64,000 nucleotides of DNA from Polaribacter irgensii 23-P (GTDB lineage Bacteria > Bacteroidota > Bacteroidia > Flavobacteriales > Flavobacteriaceae): the NCBI RefSeq assembly GCF_000153225.1, contig NZ_CH724148.1, positions 2,558,611 to 2,622,610 on the forward strand. Reading direction: 5' to 3'. Made by a program: the position numbers and the translations under genes. The notes beneath the pieces are model-generated. The model was not told the DNA's origin. It ran no database searches and saw nothing but the letters and a program-made list of their open reading frames with translations. The first letter of the stretch is position 1. The number at the start of each line of letters is the position of its first letter. This document shows, in pieces, positions 1 to 9,143 of the stretch.

Positions 1-96
1 TTAGTGCTAAACTTAAAAGAATTAATCATTCCTTTTTTTATTGGGTACTCTGCCTTTATTTTTGTGTTTATTTTTATTCGAAGAGCATTTTATTAA
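1..96 (+). CDS. C-terminal end of an unidentified membrane protein (partial)
   Basis: Frame 1 is open from the window edge to a TAA at 94-96 and encodes 31 residues, mostly hydrophobic (Phe, Ile, Leu), ending in a basic patch RRAFY. This looks like the last transmembrane helix and cytoplasmic tail of a membrane protein whose body lies left of the window. Its stop overlaps the stop of the convergent MFS gene by four bases, the compact arrangement of real neighbouring genes. The family cannot be recognised from so short a piece. Confidence 0.4.
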   Translation, partial: LVLNLKELIIPFFIGYSAFIFVFIFIRRAFY

Positions 97-1469
97 TGTA
101 CATGTTTGGTGCTTTTTAATTTATTTAGCACGCACAAAGCAGCCACAAAGAACAATCCTAAAGAAAGTACACTCCACTGCATAGAATCTGTTAAATAAAT
201 TAGAAATCCAAAAACAAAAGTCCCTAAAACAATTGCAATTTTCTCGGTAACATCATAAAAACTAAAGTAGGTTGTATTGTCTTCTGTCTTGGGTAGTAAT
301 TTAGAATAGGTAGAGCGCGTCAAAGATTGTATTGCTCCTAAAACCAATCCTAAAAGAGCTCCTAAAGCATAGAAATAGTTTTCTACATATGTCATTTCTT
401 TTTCTAACATAAAAGCGGCCAAACAAACAAGAATCCAAATAACCAAAGTAATTTTCAAAGCTTTGAAATTCCCGTATTTTTTTGATATTTTAGAAAAAAC
501 ATAAGCTCCTAAAATGGCTACAAATTGAATTAATAATACCGTGATAATTAAATTAATAGTTCCTAAACCCAATTCAGAAGATCCAAAAATAGTCGCCAGT
601 AAAATAATCGTTTGTACACCAACACTTAACAAAAAGAACGCAAGTAAAAAGTTTTTTAATGTAGGGTATTGTTTTAATTCAAACCATACTTTTTGCAACT
701 CTTTGAATCCTTTCCAAATAAAGTCTTTTGCAGGTTTTCGATTGTGCATTTTATTCGGTAATTTCTTAAAAGTAACTTGTGCAAAGCCAATCCACCATAA
801 GCCCACCAATATAAAAGAAACGCGCATCGCTTTTAAAGAGGCTTCATTTTTAGCGCTTTCCAATGCTGTTTCAATTGCAGCTTCACTCCCATTCGCAAGA
901 ATTGTTTTAGAAATATGCAAATCAAAACCAAATATCCCTGGAACTAAAATCATAGCTAAACAACATAACAACAGAATAATAGACCCTATATAGCCATATA
1001 TAAAACCTTTTGCACTGGTAGCGTCTTGTTCTTCTGGACGCGCAACTTCGGGTAGATAAGAATTGTAGAAAACAATACTGGCCCAAAATCCAATACTGGC
1101 CAGAATGGTGCAAATAATTCCGATCCAAACCGTATGTAAGTCTTCAAAAAAATACATGGTCATTACAGAAAGTCCTCCCAACCAGCAGAAAAACTTCATA
1201 AATTTTAGTTTATTCCCCGTATAATCTGCAATTGCAGATAATATTGGCGAGATGAAAGCGACAATTAAAAAAGAAAACGACAACGCATAACTATATAAAG
1301 TATCGGCATATTCCCATTTCATACCCAAAAAATAAACCGTCTCACCTTTAGTAATCGCACTATAAAATAGTGGGAAAACTGCTGTACTAATAACTAAAGA
1401 GTAGACTGAATTTGCCCAATCATAAAATGCCCAAGCGCCTATTAACTTTTTATCTCCGATTTTTAACAT
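93..1469 (-). CDS. MFS transporter, UMF1/Atg22-like family
   Basis: This 458-residue polytopic membrane protein begins with the pattern KKLIGAWAFYDWANSVYS, characteristic of the Atg22-like UMF1 branch of the major facilitator superfamily. About 12 hydrophobic segments run through it, with a charged cytoplasmic loop near residues 230-265 between the two halves. The SLTRSTYSKLLP pattern in the second half is also typical of the family. In yeast the family exports amino acids from the vacuole; bacterial substrates are generally unknown, so none is assigned. The gene stands alone on the minus strand and ends convergently with the partial gene at the left edge. Confidence 0.85.
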   Translation of the reverse strand: MLKIGDKKLIGAWAFYDWANSVYSLVISTAVFPLFYSAITKGETVYFLGMKWEYADTLYSYALSFSFLIVAFISPILSAIADYTGNKLKFMKFFCWLGGLSVMTMYFFEDLHTVWIGIICTILASIGFWASIVFYNSYLPEVARPEEQDATSAKGFIYGYIGSIILLLCCLAMILVPGIFGFDLHISKTILANGSEAAIETALESAKNEASLKAMRVSFILVGLWWIGFAQVTFKKLPNKMHNRKPAKDFIWKGFKELQKVWFELKQYPTLKNFLLAFFLLSVGVQTIILLATIFGSSELGLGTINLIITVLLIQFVAILGAYVFSKISKKYGNFKALKITLVIWILVCLAAFMLEKEMTYVENYFYALGALLGLVLGAIQSLTRSTYSKLLPKTEDNTTYFSFYDVTEKIAIVLGTFVFGFLIYLTDSMQWSVLSLGLFFVAALCVLNKLKSTKHVH

Positions 1470-1656
1470 CCAACTTTTTTTAACCTTTAAGACTAATTTT
1501 CAACTTTTTGTTTCATATTCTAATGATACAGTAAGGACGCATAAACCTATAATATTAAACTTATTATTTAATATATTTCAAACCAAACCTTAAATAAATA
1601 CTTTGATCGGCACACAATATAGTAAAAGTTTTTATTACTTTTTTTAAGAAGACCTG

Positions 1657-1749
1657 CTGTGCTAAATTAAATGATGGGGCAAGTTGGTTTGCTTTTGGCA
1701 AATAACTTCTTAGATTTTCAATTCTAAAAGCATTTCAAGGGGTATCGCT
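1657..1749 (-). pseudogene. Relic of the 3' end of an M48 peptidase gene
   Basis: Read on the minus strand, these 31 codons align without gaps with the last 31 residues of the intact M48 peptidase at 3152-3958. I count 20 identical positions by hand, including RIE, LRSYL and ANQ. One codon is a TGA stop. Homology fades beyond about 1646 and 1750, so only the 3' tip of a second copy remains. The rest of the 1470-2053 gap holds no open frame or recognisable element. Confidence 0.7.
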
Positions 1750-2053
1750 ATCTTCTAAACAATTACCAATAGCAAGATAGCCCGGCAAAAGTGGATGTAT
1801 AATGCAAAATGAAGGATGACAACTCAAATTACAATTCCATAACTTATTTGTATTAAGTAATGCAATAACAATTTTTAAAACAATGCTATTTTACATTTTT
1901 TATCTGTTTTTAAGTCTCCATAAGTACCCCAATAACAACCAATTGCACATGGCTTTAAATTAGTTGTACTAGAACGATAACAGCAAAATTTAATCTAAAA
2001 AAACCACTACAAAATTGTAGTTGTTTTAATAATAGAATTAAAAAATATTTTTA

Positions 2054-2898
2054 TTACTTTATTATTTTTTTAGTTAAGTGCCCAATCTTTGAAAGTATCC
2101 TTGCAAAATATACACCGTCTGACAAAATAGACCGATCTCGTGTGTTTGAAGTGCTCTCTCGAATTTTCTTCCCTAATATATTGTGTAAAATTACAGAGGA
2201 AAGCACATCATTTGGTTGTAATTGAATGTGCAAAATAGCTTCAACAGGATTGGGATATACCAGCTCTGCATCTTCTTGTAATTGCTCAATATCTAATACT
2301 GCAACATTAAAACCCTTCCAAACATCCGCAGCACCATAAGCTTCTTCACTGCCTTCAGACACATATAAAGTGCCAATATATCTAGCAGCAAAAGCATTTT
2401 AATTATCCCCTGCTAGAGATGCAGGATTTAATGAAGTTACACTTGTTAAACGTGCAATAATAAAAAGCACTCTCACCAATAAAATTTACCGAATCTAAAA
2501 ATGTAACACAAATGAACTTGTACAATAAACAACTGCACCCTTACCAATAGTGGTTGCCGAATTTCCAATTATAACGTTCGTTAAACCTGAACAATCACGA
2601 AATGCCATCACACCAATAGAAGTTACCGTATCTAGAATTGTAACACTGATTAGACTGGTACAATCAGTAAATGCCCTCTCACCAATAGAACTTACCGAAT
2701 ATGCTATAGAATTATAAGTAACTGCATTCGGAATATTTGCAACACCAGCAAAAGAATTATTAGTACCAACTTCTACATACCAATTTGTTTCATTCGTAAC
2801 ATTAACATAGGTGCTATTAAAAGTAAAATTTTAGATTTAACCTTAGGCTTGTATGCTTGAATAAAAAAAAGATAAATACCAAAAAAAAGTTTTTTCAC
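2054..2898 (-). pseudogene. BspA-like leucine-rich-repeat (LRR_5) secreted protein with T9SS tail, degraded
   Basis: The minus strand encodes the pieces of one secreted protein in broken frames. A signal-peptide-like start (KKLFFGIYLFFIQA) lies near 2898. LRR_5 units with the cores SIGERAFTDC and SIGVMAFRDC occupy roughly 2530-2830. They are followed by a stop, a unit in another frame (FIGESAFYYC), a second frame change and a TAA near 2400. The open 3' part (2054-2362) has the typical junction SEGSEEAYGAADVWKGF and then a type IX secretion sorting domain (YPNPVEAILHI, ILGKKI, DGVYFARI). Intact relatives are surface proteins made of tandem LRR_5 units. At least two frameshifts and two stops mean the gene is dead as sequenced. 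Confidence 0.8.
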
Positions 2899-3151
2899 AA
2901 TTATATTATTAATTGGAAAGATAGCGTGTATCAACTTCCTAAGATTACCATTCAGCTAGTCAAAAAAACAGGCTTCACTTCTAATGATTTTAGTGCAAAA
3001 TATGTTTCTTTTTGTTCTCAATTCCTTCACCCCTTTTATCTTTTATCAACACCTTGAAAAATGCTAAAAACTACAACATTCCTCAATAAAAAAAATAATT
3101 TAAAAAAACATACAAAATCAAAAAATATTCTCGTTACTTTTCTAAGAGAGC

Positions 3152-3958
3152 TTACTGTGCTTGGTTGAATTTTGCCGCAAATTGGTTTGCTATTGACAAA
3201 TAGCTTCTTAAATCTTCAATTCTAGATGCATTTGAAGGATGTGTGCTTAATATTTCTGGTTGAGAGTTCCCTTTTGATTTTTCACTCATTCGAACCCAAA
3301 CAGCTGCAGCCTCAATACCGTCATATCCTGCCATAATCATAAAAATCAATCCTAACCGGTCTGCTTCTTGCTCGTGAACTCTACTAAATTTTAAACCCCC
3401 CAAGCCAGCGCTCACGCCATATGCTGTATTCCATATTTTTTGTGCTTCGACACTTTCATTTGATGTTCCAAGCACCACCAGCAGTTGTCCAGCTTGCTGT
3501 CCATAAGAAGTCGTCATTCGTTCTTGCCCATGTTTTGCAAATGCATGTGCAACCTCGTGCCCCATCACTGCAGCAATACCGTTTTCGTTGGCACAAATTG
3601 GCATAATACCCGTATAAAAAACAACTTTACCCCCAGGCATGCACCAAGCATTCAACGTTTCATCTTCAATTAAATTAAACTCCCATTGATATGAATTTGC
3701 TTCTGACACCATTTTATTTGCGCGCATAAATCGGTCAACAGCTTTTGAAATATTTGCTCCGATCGTTTTAATTTGCTTTGTCATTGCACTGTCGTTGGAT
3801 ACTTTATTTTCAACTAAAAACCCTTTGTATTGCGCGAAACTTGCTGGTAATACTTGAGAGTCAGGCACTAAATTTATACGTGTTCTTCCGGTTATTGGAA
3901 CTTTACTACAACTTAACAACAGATAAAAACCGACAACTAGGATCCCTATATTTTTCAT
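3152..3958 (-). CDS. M48 family metallopeptidase, predicted lipoprotein
   Basis: This 268-residue zinc endopeptidase is of the single-domain M48 (Oma1/LoiP-like) type. The N-terminus is a lipoprotein signal with lipobox LLLSC and acylated Cys17, so the protein should sit in the periplasm on a membrane. The zinc motif HEVAH is at residues 134-138 and the third ligand is the Glu in HEQEADRLG near residue 198. The family degrades misfolded envelope proteins. A relic of a second copy of its 3' end lies 1.4 kb further along, beyond an LRR pseudogene, so the locus was once duplicated. The gene appears monocistronic, with a promoter-like -7 element upstream. Confidence 0.9.
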   Translation of the reverse strand: MKNIGILVVGFYLLLSCSKVPITGRTRINLVPDSQVLPASFAQYKGFLVENKVSNDSAMTKQIKTIGANISKAVDRFMRANKMVSEANSYQWEFNLIEDETLNAWCMPGGKVVFYTGIMPICANENGIAAVMGHEVAHAFAKHGQERMTTSYGQQAGQLLVVLGTSNESVEAQKIWNTAYGVSAGLGGLKFSRVHEQEADRLGLIFMIMAGYDGIEAAAVWVRMSEKSKGNSQPEILSTHPSNASRIEDLRSYLSIANQFAAKFNQAQ

Positions 3959-3979
3959 TTTTATTTTTATTTACTGATT

Positions 3980-3987
3980 CAAATTTA
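3980..3987 (-). promoter_or_regulatory. Candidate -7 element of the M48 peptidase gene
   Basis: The minus strand reads TAAATTTG, matching the Bacteroidetes -7 consensus TAnnTTTG, 21 bases before the ATG. A TTTG at 4012-4015 could serve as the -33 box, although the 24-base spacer is slightly long. Confidence 0.4.
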
Positions 3988-4091
3988 AACTAAATCTCTT
4001 TAAATAGTATCCAAAGTAATACCGATATTTCGATTTAATGATAAAAAGTATTAAATTTTAGGATTCCGTTTTCTTTTTAATAAATGATGGT

Positions 4092-4099
4092 TATCTTTG
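4092..4099 (+). promoter_or_regulatory. Candidate -7 element of msrB
   Basis: TATCTTTG matches TAnnTTTG about 56 bases before the msrB ATG. No clear -33 box was seen. Confidence 0.35.
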
Positions 4100-4155
4100 A
4101 GTATTAATTAATTTAAATTCTTGATTTAAAATTACGCTCCAAATCTATCATACCA

Positions 4156-4635
4156 ATGAACAAAATAGTTTCTTTTTTAATTCTCGTTTTTTTAGCAAGC
4201 TGTGCGGGCAAAGCACAAGATAGTTCTGAAGACAATAAAAACTATAAAATTACAAAAACAGCGTCACAATGGAAAAAAGAACTTACCCCTGCGCAATATT
4301 CGGTGCTACGTGAAGCGGGTACAGAAAGACCTTTTTCCAGTCCATTGGATAAAAACAAAAAAGTTGGCACCTTTGTTTGTGCCGCCTGTAAAACCCCCTT
4401 ATATGCTTCTAAAGATAAATTTGATTCTGGAACGGGGTGGCCTTCTTTTGATCGCTCTATTAAAGAGAACGTTCTTTTGGATACGGATTATAAAATAGGA
4501 TATGCGAGAACAGAATTAAAATGCAACACTTGTGGTAGTCACTTAGGACACTCTTTTGATGATGGTCCAAAAAATACTACAGGTAAACGCCATTGCATTA
4601 ATGGAGTAGCTCTAAAGTTCATTGCAAAGAAATAA
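4156..4635 (+). CDS. msrB: Peptide-methionine (R)-S-oxide reductase, predicted lipoprotein
   Basis: This 159-residue protein reduces methionine-R-sulfoxide in oxidised proteins. Residues 1-16 form a lipoprotein signal (lipobox FLASC, Cys16), so the enzyme is probably periplasmic. The SelR fold follows: zinc-binding CAAC (75-78) and CNTC (123-126), the GTGWPSF motif near 92-98, and the catalytic Cys147 in RHCING. Length beyond the signal is normal for a stand-alone MsrB. The partner MsrA, also a predicted lipoprotein, lies 53 kb away at 57487-58149 rather than being fused. The gene is flanked by decayed DNA on its 3' side. Confidence 0.95.
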   Translation: MNKIVSFLILVFLASCAGKAQDSSEDNKNYKITKTASQWKKELTPAQYSVLREAGTERPFSSPLDKNKKVGTFVCAACKTPLYASKDKFDSGTGWPSFDRSIKENVLLDTDYKIGYARTELKCNTCGSHLGHSFDDGPKNTTGKRHCINGVALKFIAKK

Positions 4636-4742
4636 TTGCAACTAAAAAAAAAGAATACATTTACATTCCCAACTTTTTTCATTTTTTACCGCAAGGTAAA
4701 AAATAGGTAACTTTTGAAACAAAAAAAGGCATAACAAAAAAA

Positions 4743-5420
4743 ATGAAAGATTTGGGAAAGACATTATTTAATTTACTCTGACTCTTTGCTTTCACGCAAA
4801 TCCATTCTCAAAAATTATCAAAAGCTACAATCACTTCTTTAGGCAGTGCAACTGCTCATATAGACATTTTAGGTAAAAACCTATAAATTCAATAAAGTAT
4901 TGGACAATCGAGTAGCATTGGCACACAAAATATTAAAAGAATAACTGTCCAACAAGGGTTTTTAAATATTGTTAAGATCTTTAATATCTACAATTCCAAT
5001 CACTATTGCTCTAGAAAAAGATGTTTGGCTAGCTAGGATAAAACTCTAAGTAACCATAAAATTTGAGATGATACGCAGTAGTTGAAAATAGATATACGAG
5101 CAAAAATGGAGAAAACTTAGGCATTATTAATGCTACACTCACCTCTTTTGACACAAATCTGGATAGTTTCGGTTTTCGTCTTAATATCAGTTTTATTGAA
5201 GGAACTGCTCCCAATTCTGGCTTACTAGGTGGTGCTTTATTTGGATCTAATTCAAATGAGGACATTTTTAATGAAAATTTAATCATATTCTTTACTGCTG
5301 ATAAAGAAAGTTTTAAATGAACACACTTTTGAATAATCAATAATTTATATCCAAAAACACGTTTATCTTTCCTCAGGTGTTTTTACAGCTACTATTAATT
5401 TTAGCAGTTAAACTTGCAAC
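4743..5420 (+). pseudogene. Decayed secreted-protein gene
   Basis: From the ATG at 4743 the frame reads as a signal peptide broken by TGA, then ATITSLGSATAHI, stops, and SIGQSSSIGTQNI with a following QQGFLN. This SIGQ...IGT...QGF pattern is common at the start of flavobacterial secreted proteins that carry a T9SS tail. After more stops, another frame is open from 5072 to 5320 and encodes about 82 residues resembling an extracellular domain. A short tail GVFTATINFSS follows near 5380. No continuous frame exists, so this fills most of the 948-base gap between msrB and ffh as a relic. Whether it represents one gene or two is unclear. Confidence 0.6.
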
Positions 5421-5551
5421 CGTACTCCAACAATCACAACTTTTTATTTTATGGGATCCCAGAAGCAGGTCGAATCATTTTGACAAAAAAGAATACCAAT
5501 TACCCATAGAAAAAACTATGCGTATTCATGAAACCAATCGGCTCTAATTCT

Positions 5552-5559
5552 TATATTTG
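5552..5559 (+). promoter_or_regulatory. Candidate -7 element of ffh
   Basis: TATATTTG fits the Bacteroidetes -7 consensus 24 bases before the ffh ATG. A -33 box is not obvious. Confidence 0.4.
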
Positions 5560-5583
5560 TGATTCCAAAAAAAGAAACAAATT

Positions 5584-6912
5584 ATGTTCAATAATTTAAG
5601 CGATAAATTAGATAAAGCCTTACACACCCTAAAAGGGCACGGTAAAATTACAGAAGTAAACGTAGCCGAAACTTTAAAAGAAGTTAGGAGAGCACTACTA
5701 GACGCGGATGTTAACTTTAAAATCGCTAAAGAATTTACTAAAAAAGTTCAAACTCAAGCCTTAGGACAAGATGTATTAACCACATTAAATCCAGGCCAAT
5801 TAATGATTAAGTTAGTTAAAGACGAACTTACGGTGTTAATGGGGGGTGAAACTGTGGGCGTTAATCTAGCTGGTTCGCCTACTATTATCTTAATGTCTGG
5901 CCTACAAGGATCTGGAAAAACTACATTTTCTGGAAAATTAGCCAACTTTTTAAAAACTAAAAAATCAAAAGAAGTTTTGCTCGTTGGTTGTGATGTTTAC
6001 AGACCGGCAGCGATTAACCAATTACAAGTTGTTGGTGCGCAAATTGGCGTAGAAGTATACGCGGAAGTTGATAATAATAATCCTGTAGAGATTTCAAAAA
6101 ACGCCGTTAAATACGCAAAAGCTAACGGTAAAAATGTAGTGATTATAGATACTGCAGGTCGTTTGGCCGTGGATGAAGAAATGATGAAAGAAATTTCTGA
6201 AATTCATAAAACAATACAGCCACAAGAAACTTTATTTGTGGTAGATGCAATGACCGGGCAAGATGCCGTGAACACCGCTAAAGCCTTTAATGATATTTTG
6301 AATTTTGATGGTGTTGTACTGACAAAATTAGACGGAGATACGCGAGGTGGCGCTGCTTTATCTATTAAATCAGTTGTCAATAAACCTATTAAATTTATTG
6401 GTACTGGTGAAAAAATGGATGCACTTGATGTCTTCCACCCAGATCGAATGGCGGACCGAATTCTAGGAATGGGGGATGTTATTTCTCTTGTAGAGAGAGC
6501 ACAAGATCAATACGATGAAGAAGAGGCGCGAAAATTACAAAAGAAAATCGCGAAAAATCAATTTGGTTTTGATGACTTTTTAACGCAGATTCAGCAAATT
6601 AAAAAAATGGGAAGTATGAAAGACCTTATGGGCATGATTCCTGGAGCTGGCAAAGCAATGAAAGATGTAGACATTGACGATGACGCTTTTAAAGGAATCG
6701 AGGCAATAATTCACTCGATGACTCCTTCTGAAAGAAGCACACCCACAAGCATCAATGCGAGTAGAAAAAAAAGAATTGCACAGGGATCTGGAACTTCAAT
6801 TCAGGAAATAAATCAATTGATGAAGCAGTTCAATCAAATGAGTAAAATGATGAAAATGATGCAAGGCGGTGGTGGAAAAAAAATGATGCAGATGATGCAA
6901 GGAATGAAATAA
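5584..6912 (+). CDS. ffh: Signal recognition particle protein Ffh
   Basis: This 442-residue GTPase binds 4.5S RNA and signal sequences and targets nascent membrane proteins to FtsY and SecYEG. The N-domain (1-85) is followed by the G-domain with the P-loop GLQGSGKTT (106-114), DTAGR near 193 and TKLDGD near 244. The C-terminal M-domain (about 325-442) has the RNA-binding SRKKRIAQGSG motif and a very methionine-rich tail with a GGGG stretch. Length and domain order are normal. It is followed after 73 bases by folD on the same strand, a pairing that recurs in Flavobacteria. Confidence 0.98.
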   Translation: MFNNLSDKLDKALHTLKGHGKITEVNVAETLKEVRRALLDADVNFKIAKEFTKKVQTQALGQDVLTTLNPGQLMIKLVKDELTVLMGGETVGVNLAGSPTIILMSGLQGSGKTTFSGKLANFLKTKKSKEVLLVGCDVYRPAAINQLQVVGAQIGVEVYAEVDNNNPVEISKNAVKYAKANGKNVVIIDTAGRLAVDEEMMKEISEIHKTIQPQETLFVVDAMTGQDAVNTAKAFNDILNFDGVVLTKLDGDTRGGAALSIKSVVNKPIKFIGTGEKMDALDVFHPDRMADRILGMGDVISLVERAQDQYDEEEARKLQKKIAKNQFGFDDFLTQIQQIKKMGSMKDLMGMIPGAGKAMKDVDIDDDAFKGIEAIIHSMTPSERSTPTSINASRKKRIAQGSGTSIQEINQLMKQFNQMSKMMKMMQGGGGKKMMQMMQGMK

Positions 6913-6985
6913 ATTTTCAAAGAAAAGAGCGCACTAATTCTTTTTTCACCAAACAGTCAAAAACACGCGCAATACTAAAAAAATT

Positions 6986-7861
6986 ATGATTTTACTAGAC
7001 GGAAAAAGAACAGCAGCAGACATTAAAGAAGAAATTGCTTTAGAGGTTAAACAATTAAAAGATAAGGGTGGAAAAACACCACACTTAGCGGCTGTTATAG
7101 TAGGAAGTAACGGCGCGAGTATTACCTATGTAAATGCAAAGGTAAAGGCATGTGAGCGGGTTGGTTTTGAATCCACATTGATCCGTTTACCAGAAGATAT
7201 TTCAGAATGCGAACTCCTCAACGAAATTGCAATTTTAAATGTCGACCACGCTATTGACGGATTTATTGTGCAACTTCCATTACCAAGTCATATTGATAAA
7301 CAAAAGGTATTAATGGCAGTCGATCCAAATAAAGATGTAGATGGATTTCATCCTACCAACGTTGGCAAAATGGCGTTAAACCTCCCTACTTTTATTTCTG
7401 CGACACCGTTTGGAATTTTAGAATTATTGGAAAGGTATAAAGTGGAAACTTCAGGAAAACATGTGGTGGTGCTCGGCAGAAGTCACATTGTTGGTAGTCC
7501 CATGAGTATCTTACTCTCGCAAAAAAGGAAGGTAGGAAATGCAACGGTGACCATGTGTCACAGTAGAACAAAAAACCTAAAAGAGCTCACGTTACAAGCA
7601 GATATTATTATAGCAGCTATTGGAATTCCTGAGTTTTTAAAAGCAGACATGGTCAAAGACAATGTTACTGTCATTGATGTTGGAATTACCCGCTTAGCAG
7701 ATTCCTCTAAAAAAAGTGGCTTTAGATTGGTGGGTGATGTCGCCTTCGCAGAAGTTGCTAAAAAGGCTGAATTTATCACACCTGTTCCCGGCGGTGTTGG
7801 TCCCATGACTATTGCCATGTTATTAAAAAACACTTTACTCGCTTGCAAAAGAAAAAATTAA
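6986..7861 (+). CDS. folD: Methylenetetrahydrofolate dehydrogenase / methenyltetrahydrofolate cyclohydrolase
   Basis: This 291-residue bifunctional cytosolic enzyme interconverts 5,10-methylene-THF, 5,10-methenyl-THF and 10-formyl-THF. Seen in the sequence are the catalytic Tyr/Lys pair in [10 protein letters not shown] (about 50-59), the substrate motif QLPLPSHI, the nucleotide-binding [11 protein letters not shown] (about 167-177) and the C-terminal [14 protein letters not shown]. All family signatures are intact and the length is normal. It lies just downstream of ffh and may be co-transcribed with it. Confidence 0.97.
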   Translation: MILLDGKRTAADIKEEIALEVKQLKDKGGKTPHLAAVIVGSNGASITYVNAKVKACERVGFESTLIRLPEDISECELLNEIAILNVDHAIDGFIVQLPLPSHIDKQKVLMAVDPNKDVDGFHPTNVGKMALNLPTFISATPFGILELLERYKVETSGKHVVVLGRSHIVGSPMSILLSQKRKVGNATVTMCHSRTKNLKELTLQADIIIAAIGIPEFLKADMVKDNVTVIDVGITRLADSSKKSGFRLVGDVAFAEVAKKAEFITPVPGGVGPMTIAMLLKNTLLACKRKN

Positions 7862-7980
7862 TTCTTAGAAACAAGTAAGCTCTGAGAACTATTACCAATA
7901 AATTGAATATATTGTGCGAACTGAAATAGGAACAAACGCTTGAAAGAATCTCTGCGTGCTTTGTACTCTTTCTAATCTAT

Positions 7981-8694
7981 ATGCATATGTTCATGGATTT
8001 TTTCTTAAAAGAAAACAGTGACTTTAGTCCTTTTTCAATGCAACACTTGTGGGTTGTTATCTGCTGTGTATGCTTTGGCATTCTGCTTATTTTGTTCTCC
8101 AAGAATCAAAATAAGCGCAGACAAGATATCATTGGAAATATTTTAGCATTCTCCATTACTTTAACCGTTCTTTTGGGAACCACTTTAAACATATACAAAG
8201 AAAACTTTAATTTTAAAGAAGACCTGCCTTTGCACCTGTGTAGCTTTCTTGCACTTGTAATTCCTATTTTATCTGTCACTAAAAAGTTTGTATTCTATGA
8301 AGTCTTTTTTTTCTTAATAATTGCAGGAACATTACAATCATTAATTACACCTGACGAATATAATTATTTAAATTTCGCTTTTTTCAGATATTGGTTTGTG
8401 CACGCTGGTCTTGTGATTTTTATGCTGTTTGCCACCTTTATCTATGAAATGAGACCTGCCCTTAAAAGTGTTGGGAAGGCATTTATTGGAATGCAAATCT
8501 ATATGATTCTAATGTTTATTCTTAACTACTGTCTTGGTTCTAACTACTTTTATACCAATAGAAAACCAAGTTCGGCAACTGCATTAGACTTTTTTGGAGA
8601 TTGGCCACAGTATGTTATTGCTGTAGAAATTCTTGTAATCCCTTATTTCTTGCTGATTTATCTACCTTTTTACCTTTGTAAGGAAAAGAATTAA
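7981..8694 (+). CDS. YwaF/TIGR02206-type integral membrane protein
   Basis: This 237-residue protein has about seven hydrophobic segments and no catalytic motif. The opening pattern (FSPFSMQHLWVV), the acidic-histidine motif EDLPLHLCS near residue 80 and the later YFYTNRKPSSATALDFFGDWP are typical of the TIGR02206/YwaF family, whose function is unknown. The first codons contain three Met residues (1, 3 and 5), so the exact start is uncertain. It converges with the cupin gene, whose stop overlaps its own by four bases. Confidence 0.75.
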   Translation: MHMFMDFFLKENSDFSPFSMQHLWVVICCVCFGILLILFSKNQNKRRQDIIGNILAFSITLTVLLGTTLNIYKENFNFKEDLPLHLCSFLALVIPILSVTKKFVFYEVFFFLIIAGTLQSLITPDEYNYLNFAFFRYWFVHAGLVIFMLFATFIYEMRPALKSVGKAFIGMQIYMILMFILNYCLGSNYFYTNRKPSSATALDFFGDWPQYVIAVEILVIPYFLLIYLPFYLCKEKN

Positions 8695-9056
8695 TGCGCT
8701 TCTCTGTGCACCAATTCGAAAGAAAATGCAGGCGTGCATATTGAAATATAATCACAAGGCTCGTCGAAAGGATTTGAATATTGAACCCTTGTGTTTTTTT
8801 CAATCTTAATAGATTCTCCTGCTTTTAAAACTACGATCTCTCCTGCAATAATAAACTGTTTCTTTCCTTTTATAACATACGTGTATTCCTCAAACTCTGG
8901 GGTCTGAAAAGGTTCACTCCATTTTGGTGGCGCCACCATATGTGCAATACTAATTTTTGCTCCATCATCTGTAACTTTACCAAAATGCTCTTCAATTATT
9001 TTACCATCTGATGTAGGTACCACAAAAGGGGTTTTCTGAATGGTATATTTTTTCAT
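8691..9056 (-). CDS. Small cupin-domain protein
   Basis: This 121-residue single-domain protein is a predicted cupin. Residues about 30-110 hold the two beta-barrel motifs, with EEYTYVIKGKKQFIIAGE in motif 1 and LKAGESIKIEKNTRVQYSNP in motif 2. The usual first His pair of motif 1 is weak (no clear HxH), and a conserved Glu in EFEEYTY may serve instead, so metal binding is uncertain. No neighbouring gene gives a pathway. Such proteins act as isomerases, sugar-binding domains or small-molecule dioxygenases; no specific role is claimed. Confidence 0.75.
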   Translation of the reverse strand: MKKYTIQKTPFVVPTSDGKIIEEHFGKVTDDGAKISIAHMVAPPKWSEPFQTPEFEEYTYVIKGKKQFIIAGEIVVLKAGESIKIEKNTRVQYSNPFDEPCDYISICTPAFSFELVHREAH

Positions 9057-9143
9057 TTTTTGTATTTATGTCTGAGATTCATAATACACTTTGCAGGTAT
9101 CCAAACAATTTATTAGCTTCCTAAAACAAAAGATCAAACCCTT

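Noticed and set aside
2857-3057. A 66-codon plus-strand open frame
   Set aside because: It runs antisense to the start of the LRR pseudogene and through AT-rich DNA, is Lys-rich and has no family features.
5029-5340. A 103-codon minus-strand open frame between msrB and ffh
   Set aside because: It is antisense to the open piece of the decayed secreted-protein gene and has no signal or motif; the plus-strand reading fits known secreted-protein patterns better.
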